This document shows positions 1 through 7,270 of a DNA stretch of 13,469 nt, piece by piece. Within the stretch, counting starts at the first letter, position 1. Each line of letters opens with the position of its first letter. The notes under the pieces were generated by a model. That model searched no databases. It was not told where the DNA came from and saw nothing but the letters and a program-made list of their open reading frames with translations. The DNA lies in assembly GCA_019428955.1 (NCBI GenBank), contig JAHYJF010000071.1:1-13469 (forward strand), written 5' to 3'. A program made the position numbers and the translations under genes. This DNA comes from Burkholderiaceae bacterium. Lineage in GTDB: Bacteria; Pseudomonadota; Gammaproteobacteria; Burkholderiales; Burkholderiaceae_E.

Positions 1-165
1 GCCAAGACTGTGACCAAAGCCCCGGCCAAGGCTGCCAAGGCTCCGGCCAAGGCCAAGGCTGCCAAGGTTCCCGCGAAGACTGCGAAGGCCCCGGCGAAGG
101 TTGCGACCAAGGCTCCGGCCAAGTCCGCGGCTCCGGCCAAGGCTCCGGCCAAGACTGGTGCGAAG
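1..165 (+). repeat. Degenerate KAPAK-coding repeat at the start of rpoD
   Basis: The DNA repeats variants of GCCAAGGCTCCG about every 12-15 bases, coding for AKAPAK, AKVPAK and AKSAAPAK units. The product is a basic, Lys/Ala/Pro-rich tail like that of histone H1-like proteins. Long basic N-terminal tails of this kind are common in betaproteobacterial RpoD. The array may continue beyond the left edge. Confidence 0.75.
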
Positions 166-2415
166 CGAAAATCGGCCGCGGCAGATAAGGCCAAAGCGCC
201 CGCCACGGTCAGTGCCGCCGAGGTCGATCAACTCAGCAAGGCGGTCGAGCAAGCGACGGCGGCCGACGCCGCGACCACTGTCCGCAAGAAGAAGGCCGCC
301 GGCGCCAAGCGTGGCCCGAAGAAGAAATCAAAGGGCGGCAAGGTACGGGGCGACGGTGGCGATCTTGAAGATGGCGGCGACGACAGCCTCGACTATGACG
401 ACTCCAACGGTGACTCCGATGATGGCGAGGTCATTTCCCAAGTCCCGGTAGCGCCGGTCAAGACGCGGCGCGGCAGCCGCGCCAAGGAGAAGGCGCTGCT
501 CAAGGAATTTGGCGGCAAGCCCAACATGTCGGATGCCGAGCGGGATGCAACCCGCTCCAGCCTGCGCCAGCTGATCCGGCTGGGCAAGGAGCGCGGCTTC
601 CTGACCTATGCGGAGATCAACGACCATCTGCCGCAGGAACTGGTCGACGTCGAATCACTCGAGTCGATCGTAGCGACGTTCAGCGACATGAACATTCGGG
701 TCTATGAGCAGACGCCGGATGCCGAAACGCTGCTGATGAACGACAACCGACCAGGTTCGGCTGACGACGATTCGGACGAGGAAGCTGAAGCCGCGCTCTC
801 GACGGTCGACTCGGAATTCGGCCGTACCACCGACCCGGTGCGCATGTATATGCGTGAAATGGGATCGGTGGAACTGCTGACGCGCGAAGGCGAGATCGCG
901 ATCGCCAAGCGCATCGAGGATGGTCTCAAGCACATGATCCAGGCGATTTCCGCCTGCCCGACGACGATCGCCGAAGTGCTGGCGGAGTCCCAGAAGGTCT
1001 CCGATGGTGCCTCGCGCATTGAGGAAGTTGTCGACGGCCTGATCGACCCGAACCAAGGGGGCGACCGGGTATTCGGTGCGGCCGCCTCGGCCTCGGCCGC
1101 TGCCGCGGTCGTCGCGGCTGCTGCTGCCGCGGCCGCTGGCGAAGAGTCCGACGGCGACGAGGAAGCCGATCTCGCAGCTGCTGCCGCCGCCGCGCGGGTG
1201 GCTGAACTGCGTGCCGCCGCGCTTGAGAAATTTGCGCGCATCACGAAATCATTCGAGCAGATGCGCGTCGCCTTCGAGAGGGATGGCTACAAGTCGCGGC
1301 GCTACGTCAAGGCCCAGCACGAGATCCAGGAGGAGTTGCTTACGATCCGCTTCACCGCCAAGGTGGTCGAGCGCCTGTGCGACACGCTGCGCAACCAGGT
1401 CGAGGAAGTGCGCACCATCGAGCGTTCGGTCCGCGACCTGTGCGTCCAGCGCGTGGGGATGAGCCACGAGCATTTCATCAGCACCTTCCCGGGTCACGAG
1501 ACCGACCTGGCGTGGTCCCGGTTTGAGCTTGATCGCAACCCGCCGTACCGCGAAGTGCTCGAGCGCAACGTTCCCGCGATCCAGGATTTCCAGCAGAAAC
1601 TGATCGACCTGCAGGCGCGCGTGGTGCTGCCGCTGCCCGACCTGAAGGATATCTACAAGCGCATGGCGGCCGGCGAAGCCAAGGCCCGCAAGGCCAAGCG
1701 TGAAATGACCGAGGCCAACCTGCGGCTGGTAATCTCGATCGCCAAGAAGTACACCAATCGCGGCCTGCAGTTCCTCGACCTCATCCAGGAAGGAAACGTC
1801 GGCCTGATGAAGGCCGTCGACAAGTTCGAGTATCGGCGCGGCTACAAGTTCTCGACCTACGCAACCTGGTGGATTCGCCAGGCGATCACCCGTTCGATCG
1901 CCGACCAGGCGCGCACGATCCGCATTCCGGTGCACATGATCGAGACCATCAACAAGATGAACCGGGTATCGCGGCAGATTCTCCAGGAAACCGGACAGGA
2001 CCCGGATCCGGCGACCCTGGCCGAGAAGATGGAGATGCCCGAGGAGAAGATTCGCAAGATCCTCAAGATCGCCAAGGAGCCGATCTCGATGGAGACGCCG
2101 ATCGGTGACGATGATGATTCCCATCTCGGCGATTTCATCGAGGATCTTATGACGCTGGCTCCCGCCGAGGCGGCTCTGCACGGCTCGATGCGCGACGTCG
2201 TCAAGGAAGTGCTCGACTCGCTGACGCCGCGCGAGGCGAAGGTGCTGCGCATGCGCTTTGGCATCGAGATGAGCACCGATCACACGCTGGAAGAAGTCGG
2301 CAAGCAGTTCGACGTTACCCGCGAACGGATTCGCCAGATCGAGGCCAAGGCACTGCGCAAGCTGCGCCATCCGAGTCGCGCCGACAAGATGAAGAGTTTT
2401 CTCGAGGGGCAATAG
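1..2415 (+). CDS. rpoD: RNA polymerase primary sigma factor RpoD (sigma-70), 5' end cut by the window
   Basis: This is the housekeeping sigma factor that directs RNA polymerase to -35/-10 promoters. The frame is open from base 1, and the GTG at 10 lies inside a Lys-Ala-Pro repeat, so it is probably an internal Val and the true start lies upstream. Numbering from the first codon in the window, residues 1-55 are KAPAK-like repeats followed by basic and then acidic low-complexity sequence. Region 1.1 lies near 173-240. Region 1.2 starts near 275 (DPVRMYMREMG). Alanine tracts at about 360-379 and 391-398 fall in the non-conserved region. Region 2 begins near 571 (EANLRLVISIAKKYTNRG), with the melting segment YATWWIRQ near 620-627. 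Region 4.2, with its helix-turn-helix (VTRERIRQIEAKALRKLRHP), is at 762-791. Regions 2-4 appear intact. A tRNA gene follows 12 bases after the stop. Confidence 0.97.
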   Translation, partial: AKTVTKAPAKAAKAPAKAKAAKVPAKTAKAPAKVATKAPAKSAAPAKAPAKTGAKRKSAAADKAKAPATVSAAEVDQLSKAVEQATAADAATTVRKKKAAGAKRGPKKKSKGGKVRGDGGDLEDGGDDSLDYDDSNGDSDDGEVISQVPVAPVKTRRGSRAKEKALLKEFGGKPNMSDAERDATRSSLRQLIRLGKERGFLTYAEINDHLPQELVDVESLESIVATFSDMNIRVYEQTPDAETLLMNDNRPGSADDDSDEEAEAALSTVDSEFGRTTDPVRMYMREMGSVELLTREGEIAIAKRIEDGLKHMIQAISACPTTIAEVLAESQKVSDGASRIEEVVDGLIDPNQGGDRVFGAAASASAAAAVVAAAAAAAAGEESDGDEEADLAAAAAAARVAELRAAALEKFARITKSFEQMRVAFERDGYKSRRYVKAQHEIQEELLTIRFTAKVVERLCDTLRNQVEEVRTIERSVRDLCVQRVGMSHEHFISTFPGHETDLAWSRFELDRNPPYREVLERNVPAIQDFQQKLIDLQARVVLPLPDLKDIYKRMAAGEAKARKAKREMTEANLRLVISIAKKYTNRGLQFLDLIQEGNVGLMKAVDKFEYRRGYKFSTYATWWIRQAITRSIADQARTIRIPVHMIETINKMNRVSRQILQETGQDPDPATLAEKMEMPEEKIRKILKIAKEPISMETPIGDDDDSHLGDFIEDLMTLAPAEAALHGSMRDVVKEVLDSLTPREAKVLRMRFGIEMSTDHTLEEVGKQFDVTRERIRQIEAKALRKLRHPSRADKMKSFLEGQ

Positions 2416-2427
2416 GGGCCTCCCGAA

Positions 2428-2436
<9 letters not shown>
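2413..2436 (+). promoter_or_regulatory. Hairpin spanning the rpoD stop codon and the 5' acceptor strand of the tRNA
   Basis: TAGGGGCC (2413-2420) is the reverse complement of GGCCCCTA (2429-2436), with an 8-base loop between them. The left arm contains the rpoD TAG stop. The right arm is most of the tRNA 5' acceptor strand plus bases 8-9. Folding it would compete with tRNA acceptor-stem formation in an rpoD-tRNA co-transcript. There is no T tract, so it is not a classical terminator. The pairing is visible in the sequence; any role is inference. Confidence 0.4.
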
Positions 2437-2506
<70 letters not shown>

Positions 2507-2522
2507 ACGCAACGCGGTTTCG

Positions 2523-2538
2523 GCCGTTACGCAACGGC
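2523..2538 (+). other. Short stem-loop between the tRNA and the helicase gene
   Basis: GCCGTT (2523-2528) pairs with AACGGC (2533-2538) around the loop ACGC. No T run follows, so it is at best a weak or Rho-assisted terminator or an RNase processing site for the tRNA 3' trailer. The 8-mer ACGCAACG occurs twice nearby (2507-2514 and 2529-2536). I see no convincing promoter for the helicase in 2507-2579: GTGACA at 2541 resembles a -35 box but has no -10 partner. Confidence 0.35.
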
Positions 2539-2579
2539 TCGTGACAGATTCGATTGCATTGGTGTCCTGAGGGCGCACA

Positions 2580-4064
2580 ATGCCAGCCTCGGCAAGCCTT
2601 ATCGCCGTCAACTTCAACAGAGGACGATTTCACAACTTGAGTACTTTTTCAGACTTTGGGCTGGCAGAACCAGTCCTGCGTGCCGTCTCGGAGCTGGGTT
2701 ATGCAGAGCCCACTCCGATTCAGCAGCAGGCAATCCCGGTAGTGATGACGGGGCGTGACGTGATGGGAGCGGCCCAAACCGGCACCGGCAAGACCGCAGG
2801 TTTTGCGCTGCCGATCCTGCAGCGGCTGTTGCCGGCAGCCAACAACAGCGCCTCGCCGGCGCGCCACCCGGTACGCGCCCTGGTTCTTGCGCCCACCCGC
2901 GAACTGGCTGACCAGATCTTCGTCAACTTCCGCGACTACGCGAAATACACCGGGCTGCGGGTTGCCGTGGTCTACGGTGGGGTTGACATCAACCCCCAGT
3001 ACGCCGCCTTGCGCAAGGGCTGCGAGGTGCTGATCGCGACTCCGGGGCGACTGCTCGACCACGTCGGCCAGAAAACCGTCAATCTGTCGCAGGCCGAAAT
3101 CCTGGTGCTCGACGAGGCGGACCGAATGCTCGACATGGGCTTCCTGCCTGACATCCAGCGCATCACCGCGCTGCTGCCAACGCCGCGCCAGAACCTGCTG
3201 TTCTCGGCGACCTTTGCCAATGAGATTCGCAAGCTGGCGGGGACGATCCTCACCGCTCCGGTGGTGATCGAAGTGGCGGCGCGCAACGCAACGGCTGACA
3301 ACGTCGAGCAGTTGATCTTCCGGGTCGGTTCCGTCGAAGCCAAGCGCTCGGCGGTATCCAAGTTGATCATTGATCGCAACCTGGCCCAGGTATTGGTATT
3401 CAGCAACACCAAGATCGGTGCCGGACGGCTCGCTCGCCAGCTTGATCTCGAAGGGCTCAATGCCGCCGCGATCCACGGCGACAAGTCGCAGCAGGAGCGG
3501 CTGGCAACGCTGGAGGCCTTCAAGAAGGGCGAGATCAGGGTGCTGGTAGCGACCGACGTCGCAGCTCGCGGACTGGACATCGTCGAACTCCCGGCAGTTA
3601 TCAACTACGACCTGCCCTTCCAGGCCGAGGATTACATTCACCGCATCGGCCGCACCGGCCGCGCCGGCGCCAGCGGCGTGGCCTTGTCGGTGATGAGTCC
3701 GGTCGACGAACGGCTGCTGGTGGAGATCGAGAAACTGCTCAAGCGCAAGCTGCCCTCCGAGAACATCGAAGTGGTCGCGGCGGCGCGTCGCGAACCGCCG
3801 GGGCGGGTGGATCGGCCGCGGCGCGCAGAGCGCGAACGTAACGCCCCGCGTGCGGTCGCCAAGGCCGCTCCGGTCGGCAGGATGCCCGGACAATCCGACG
3901 ACCCGTTCTTCTTCGAGCCCTACCGGCCAGCGCAGCCGGTCGAGGATGTCGGTGGCGACGACGCCCAACCAGCCGCGACGTCGGCACTCGACTCACGAGC
4001 TGGCAGGCAGCAACGGCACGCCAAGACCCAGTTGGCGGCGCTGCTCGGCGGCAAGAAGTTCTAG
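2580..4064 (+). CDS. rhlE: DEAD-box ATP-dependent RNA helicase, RhlE type
   Basis: A cytoplasmic ATP-dependent RNA helicase that remodels structured RNA, probably in ribosome assembly, mRNA turnover or cold growth. All family motifs are present, numbered from the ATG: Q motif (phenylalanine near 23-26 through PTPIQ), motif I AQTGTGKT at 65-72, Ia PTRELADQ, Ib TPGRLLDH, II DEAD, III SAT, V ATDVAARGLD and VI HRIGRTGR. A basic Arg/Pro/Ala-rich tail ends in a DDPFFFEPY-type segment, as in RhlE-like proteins. The ATG at 2580 has GAGGG upstream with 6-base spacing. The in-frame TTG at 2637 would give the family-typical N-terminus MSTFSDFGL, with AGAGGA 12 bases upstream, so the first 19 residues are uncertain. 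The rhlE symbol rests on overall resemblance; other DEAD-box subfamilies are possible. Confidence 0.93.
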   Translation: MPASASLIAVNFNRGRFHNLSTFSDFGLAEPVLRAVSELGYAEPTPIQQQAIPVVMTGRDVMGAAQTGTGKTAGFALPILQRLLPAANNSASPARHPVRALVLAPTRELADQIFVNFRDYAKYTGLRVAVVYGGVDINPQYAALRKGCEVLIATPGRLLDHVGQKTVNLSQAEILVLDEADRMLDMGFLPDIQRITALLPTPRQNLLFSATFANEIRKLAGTILTAPVVIEVAARNATADNVEQLIFRVGSVEAKRSAVSKLIIDRNLAQVLVFSNTKIGAGRLARQLDLEGLNAAAIHGDKSQQERLATLEAFKKGEIRVLVATDVAARGLDIVELPAVINYDLPFQAEDYIHRIGRTGRAGASGVALSVMSPVDERLLVEIEKLLKRKLPSENIEVVAAARREPPGRVDRPRRAERERNAPRAVAKAAPVGRMPGQSDDPFFFEPYRPAQPVEDVGGDDAQPAATSALDSRAGRQQRHAKTQLAALLGGKKF

Positions 4065-4068
4065 CCTG

Positions 4069-4093
4069 GCGCGCTGGCCGGCTGCCAGCGCGC
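4069..4093. terminator. Strong GC hairpin after the helicase gene
   Basis: GCGCGCTGGC (4069-4078) pairs perfectly with GCCAGCGCGC (4084-4093) around the 5-base loop CGGCT. It begins 5 bases after the helicase stop. No T tract follows directly, so it probably acts together with the second hairpin at 4104-4123. Confidence 0.6.
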
Positions 4094-4100
4094 GCGCCCC

Positions 4101-4127
4101 AAAGGCTGCCCGAACGGGCAGCCGTTT
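4101..4127. terminator. Bidirectional intrinsic terminator between helicase and aapP
   Basis: GGCTGCCC (4104-4111) pairs with GGGCAGCC (4116-4123) around a GAAC loop. It is flanked by AAA on the left and GTTT on the right. Lying between convergent stops at 4064 and 4135, it suits termination of both transcripts, although the T tracts are short. Confidence 0.7.
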
Positions 4128-4134
4128 GAGCTGA

Positions 4135-4878
4135 TCAGTGCGTAAGGATCTTCGACAGGAAGTCCTTGGTGCGCTCGTTGCGGGGGTTGTCGAAGAATTC
4201 GTGGGGGCTGTTCTGTTCCACGATCTGCCCCTGGTCCATAAAGATCACCCGATCAGCTGCCGCCTTGGCGAACGCCATCTCGTGGGTGACACACAGCATG
4301 GTAATGCCCTGACCGGCGAGTTCGATCATTACGTCGAGCACTTCCTTGATCATCTCGGGGTCGAGCGCCGAGGTGGGCTCATCGAACATCATGATCTTGG
4401 GCGTGAGGCACAGTGAGCGGGCAATCGCCACCCGCTGCTGCTGGCCACCGGAGAGCTGCAAGGGATACTTCTCCGCCTGCTCGGCGATCCGCACCCGCTC
4501 GAGCTGCTGCATCGCACGCTCCTCCGCTTCCTTCTTGGGCATCTTGCTGACCCACATCGGTGCCAGTGTCAGGTTCTCGAGCACCGTCAGGTGCGGGAAC
4601 AGGTTGAATTGCTGGAATACGATCCCGACCTTGCGCCGGATCAAGGTGATCGCCTTGATGTCGTCGCTCATCTCGGTGCCGTCCACGATCAGCCGTCCTT
4701 GCTGATGCTCTTCGAGCCGGTTGATGCACCTGATCAGGGTCGATTTGCCGGAGCCGGACGGGCCGCAGATGACGATGCGCTCGCCGGGCGCCACTTCGAG
4801 ATCGATGTCGCGGAGCACGTGAAAATCGTTTCCGTACCACTTGTTGACCTTGTCGAAGATGATGATGGGTTCACTCAT
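4135..4878 (-). CDS. aapP: General L-amino acid ABC transporter, ATP-binding protein AapP/BztD
   Basis: The cytoplasmic ATPase subunit that powers the AapQ/AapM permease pair. It has 247 residues, the usual length. Visible motifs are Walker A GPSGSGKST (39-47), Q-loop QQFNLFPH (89-96), signature LSGGQQQ (142-148), Walker B IMMFDEP (162-168) and the H-loop His199. The start is ATG at 4878, preceded by AGGAA with 8-base spacing; that AGGAA overlaps the aapM TAG stop, which suggests coupled translation. The frame stays open far upstream through aapM, but homology begins at MSEP, so a longer call would be wrong. It is the last gene of the operon, and a bidirectional terminator lies beyond its stop. 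The motif set is shared with GlnQ/HisP; the neighbouring large permeases make Aap/Bzt the better name. Confidence 0.95.
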   Translation of the reverse strand: MSEPIIIFDKVNKWYGNDFHVLRDIDLEVAPGERIVICGPSGSGKSTLIRCINRLEEHQQGRLIVDGTEMSDDIKAITLIRRKVGIVFQQFNLFPHLTVLENLTLAPMWVSKMPKKEAEERAMQQLERVRIAEQAEKYPLQLSGGQQQRVAIARSLCLTPKIMMFDEPTSALDPEMIKEVLDVMIELAGQGITMLCVTHEMAFAKAAADRVIFMDQGQIVEQNSPHEFFDNPRNERTKDFLSKILTH

Positions 4879-4889
4879 GTGTGAGGTTC

Positions 4890-5996
4890 CTAGCGATTCG
4901 TGCTGACGGCGAGCTGCTTTTCGATCCACAGGCTGTAGCGGGACATTGAGAAGCAGAAGACGAAATAGATGAGCATGATGAACAGGTAGCCCTCGATCTT
5001 GAACGGCCGCCAATTCGCGTCTGAATTGAGCGCGAGACCGAGCGCCCCGGTCAGTTCGTAGAGGCTGACGATGGTCACCAGCGAAGTGTCCTTGAACATC
5101 CCGATGAAGGTGTTCATGATCCCCGGGACCACCGTCGCCAGGGCCTGCGGCAGCACGATCTTGCGCTGCGTCTGCCAGTAGGTGAGCCCGAGCGATTGGG
5201 CCGCCTCGACCTGGCCGCCGGGCAGAGCTTGCAAGCCCCCGCGCACGATTTCGGCGAGGTAGGCGGCAGCGAAGAGAATGATCCCGACCAGCACCCGGAG
5301 CAGCACGTCGGGGGACTTGCCGACCGGCATGAACAGCGGGAACAGGAACGACGCCATGAACAGCACCGAAATCAGCGGCACGCCGCGGATCAACTCGACG
5401 TAGACGATGCACACCGTGCGGATCGCCGGCAGATTAGAGCGCCGCCCCAGCGCCACGAAGATCGACAGCGGGAAGGCCAGCACGACGCTCAGCGCGGCCA
5501 GCATGATCGTCAACGGCAAGCCACCCCACTGGTCGGAGGACACGCGGCTCAATCCTAACCAGCCGCCGAACATCAGAACGAAGAAGATGGCCAGGGTTGC
5601 GAGCCACAGCCCGACCAGCCACGACTTCCAGAACACGCGCACGCAACTGGTCACCAGCAGCGTGATCAGCAGCGTGGTTGCCACCAGAGGCCGCCACTGC
5701 TCCTCATAGGGGTAGCGGCCGAACACTATCAGGCGGTATTTCTCGGTGACCACGCCCCAGCAGGCACCGGTGCCGCGAGCCGCCTGGCAGGCGTCGGCGT
5801 TGGCGCCGAAGACCGCGTGCACCACCGTCCAGTTGGCGATTGCCGGCAGCCACCAGGCGATCAGGCCGACGATCACGATGGTGGTAACGATGCTGCCCCA
5901 GTCACCAAAAAGGTTGGCGCGCATCCATGGTACCAATCCCTCCATACGAATCGGCGCTGGGCGCGGCGTGATCAGCTTGAACCCAATGGCATCCAT
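4890..5996 (-). CDS. aapM: General L-amino acid ABC transporter, permease AapM/BztC
   Basis: Inner-membrane permease of the polar amino acid uptake family, 368 residues. That is much longer than HisM/GlnP-type permeases (about 220-240) and typical of AapM/BztC. A transmembrane segment at about 36-55 precedes a periplasmic loop with Cys70 and Cys79 (GACW), followed by further hydrophobic segments. The transport domain carries ELIRGVPLISVLF at 201-213 and the ATPase-contacting EAA loop at about 264-285 (EAAQSLG...LPQA). ATG at 5996 follows the aapQ stop by one base, and AAGGAG lies within the aapQ end at 7-base spacing, so translation is probably coupled. It should form a heterodimer with AapQ. 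Confidence 0.95.
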   Translation of the reverse strand: MDAIGFKLITPRPAPIRMEGLVPWMRANLFGDWGSIVTTIVIVGLIAWWLPAIANWTVVHAVFGANADACQAARGTGACWGVVTEKYRLIVFGRYPYEEQWRPLVATTLLITLLVTSCVRVFWKSWLVGLWLATLAIFFVLMFGGWLGLSRVSSDQWGGLPLTIMLAALSVVLAFPLSIFVALGRRSNLPAIRTVCIVYVELIRGVPLISVLFMASFLFPLFMPVGKSPDVLLRVLVGIILFAAAYLAEIVRGGLQALPGGQVEAAQSLGLTYWQTQRKIVLPQALATVVPGIMNTFIGMFKDTSLVTIVSLYELTGALGLALNSDANWRPFKIEGYLFIMLIYFVFCFSMSRYSLWIEKQLAVSTNR

Positions 5997-5997
5997 C

Positions 5998-7176
5998 TTA
6001 GCGCTCCTTGATCGCGGCGCGCGCGTTGTACCAGTTCATGAAGGCCGAGGTCGACAGTGAGGTCGTCAGGTAGACCAGCATCACGATGGCGATGCACTCG
6101 ACTGCGCGACCGGTCTGGTTGATCGCCGTGTTGGCGATCGAGACCACGTCGGGATAGCCGATCGCGACCGCGAGCGAGGAGTTCTTGGTCAGGTTCAGGT
6201 ACTGGCTGGTGATCGGCGGGATGATTACTCTCAGCGCCTGGGGCAGTATCACGAGGCGCATCGACTGCTGCTTGTTGAGTCCGATGCTGCTCGCCGCCTC
6301 GGTCTGTCCCCGCGACACCGACTGGATCCCGGCCCTGACGACCTCGGCGATGAAGGCCGAGGTGTAGAACACAAGTCCCAGCAGCACCGCCATGAATTCC
6401 GGCGTCGCCGAGGCGCCGCCCTCCATCGAGAACGTGCCAGGGTGGGGAATGTTCCATGAGGCGGGAGCCCCGCCGACGAGCCATCCGATGAAGGCCGCGG
6501 CGATCATCATCGCCAGCGGCGCCAGCACCATGCTGCGCGGCCTGCCGGTGCGCTCGAATTCGGCCTGGGCCCAGCGTCGGTAGACAATGGCGGCAACGAT
6601 TCCGATGAGCAACCCGACTCCGGCCAGTGCCTGCCCCAGCCCCCAGACCGGTACCGGGAAGGAGAATCCCCCCTTGCTGAGCCAGAAGGTGCCGAACGCC
6701 GACAGCGCGTCATTGACCGGCGGCAGCGCCTCGGCAAACAACAGGTACCACAGGATCAACTGGAGCAGCACCGGGACATTACGAAAGACTTCGACGTAGC
6801 AGTAGCAAAGTCCGCGAACCAGCGCGTTGTGCGAGAAGCGGCCGATGCCCAGCACCGTGCCCAGCACGGTGGCCAGGACGATGCCGATAATCGCCACCCG
6901 CAAGGTGTTGAGCACGCCAGCCAGAAACGCCGCCCAGTAGGGGTCGAGCGCGTCGAACGGCAGCACCGTTTCGCCGATGTCGAAGCCGGCGGCCCCGGTG
7001 AGGAACCCGAAACCACTCTGGATGCCGCGCGCCGCCATGTTGGCGAGCGTGTTGGAAGCCAGGTACCAGATGCCCGTACCCACCAGCACGATGGCAATGA
7101 TCTGATAGACCAGTCCGCGGAAGGCCTGGCTGCGCCAGGACCAGTCGCGGCGCTTGTGTGGCTGTCGGTCAGGCAT
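5998..7176 (-). CDS. aapQ: General L-amino acid ABC transporter, permease AapQ/BztB
   Basis: Inner-membrane permease of 392 residues, the partner of AapM. A basic N-terminus (MPDRQPHKRR) precedes transmembrane segment 1 at about 22-40. A periplasmic loop follows, then the start of the transport core at about 85-112, the RNVPVLLQL motif near 132-140, and an extra inserted region at about 150-260 that accounts for the large size. The EAA loop lies at about 293-314 (EAASSIG...LPQA). The start is ATG at 7176 with GGGG about 9 bases upstream. A 94-base gap holding a strong hairpin separates it from aapJ; downstream, aapM starts one base after its TAA. Confidence 0.95.
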   Translation of the reverse strand: MPDRQPHKRRDWSWRSQAFRGLVYQIIAIVLVGTGIWYLASNTLANMAARGIQSGFGFLTGAAGFDIGETVLPFDALDPYWAAFLAGVLNTLRVAIIGIVLATVLGTVLGIGRFSHNALVRGLCYCYVEVFRNVPVLLQLILWYLLFAEALPPVNDALSAFGTFWLSKGGFSFPVPVWGLGQALAGVGLLIGIVAAIVYRRWAQAEFERTGRPRSMVLAPLAMMIAAAFIGWLVGGAPASWNIPHPGTFSMEGGASATPEFMAVLLGLVFYTSAFIAEVVRAGIQSVSRGQTEAASSIGLNKQQSMRLVILPQALRVIIPPITSQYLNLTKNSSLAVAIGYPDVVSIANTAINQTGRAVECIAIVMLVYLTTSLSTSAFMNWYNARAAIKER

Positions 7177-7216
7177 GGTCGCGATCCCCGTCAGTCAGTA
7201 GTCAAGCCGATTGCCC

Positions 7217-7259
7217 GCCAGCCGGCACGCCCGGCGTGGTGCGCGGACGTGCCGGTGGC
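7217..7259 (-). promoter_or_regulatory. Intergenic hairpin between aapJ and aapQ
   Basis: GCCAGCCGGCACG (7217-7229) pairs with CGTGCCGGTGGC (7248-7259), giving 12 base pairs with one bulged base around an 18-base loop. In many binding-protein-dependent operons a hairpin just after the binding-protein gene protects the upstream mRNA or partly terminates transcription, so that binding protein exceeds permease. The stem is seen; that function here is inferred from family precedent. Confidence 0.5.
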
Positions 7260-7270
7260 AGGCTTGGCGC

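Noticed and set aside
10..12. GTG as the rpoD start
   Set aside because: It lies within the KAPAK repeat, the frame is open back to base 1, and no ribosome binding site can be assessed. It is probably an internal Val codon.
1249..2412. 387-codon open frame antisense to rpoD
   Set aside because: It is opposite a highly conserved gene, has no recognisable domain, and is expected in GC-rich DNA.
2649..3968. 439-codon open frame antisense to the helicase
   Set aside because: The peptide is His/Arg/Gly-rich shadow sequence opposite all helicase motifs, with no family resemblance.
4879..5412. N-terminal extension of aapP through aapM
   Set aside because: The open frame overlaps aapM in another frame and gives an Arg-rich shadow peptide. 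AapP homology and the AGGAA site place the start at 4878.
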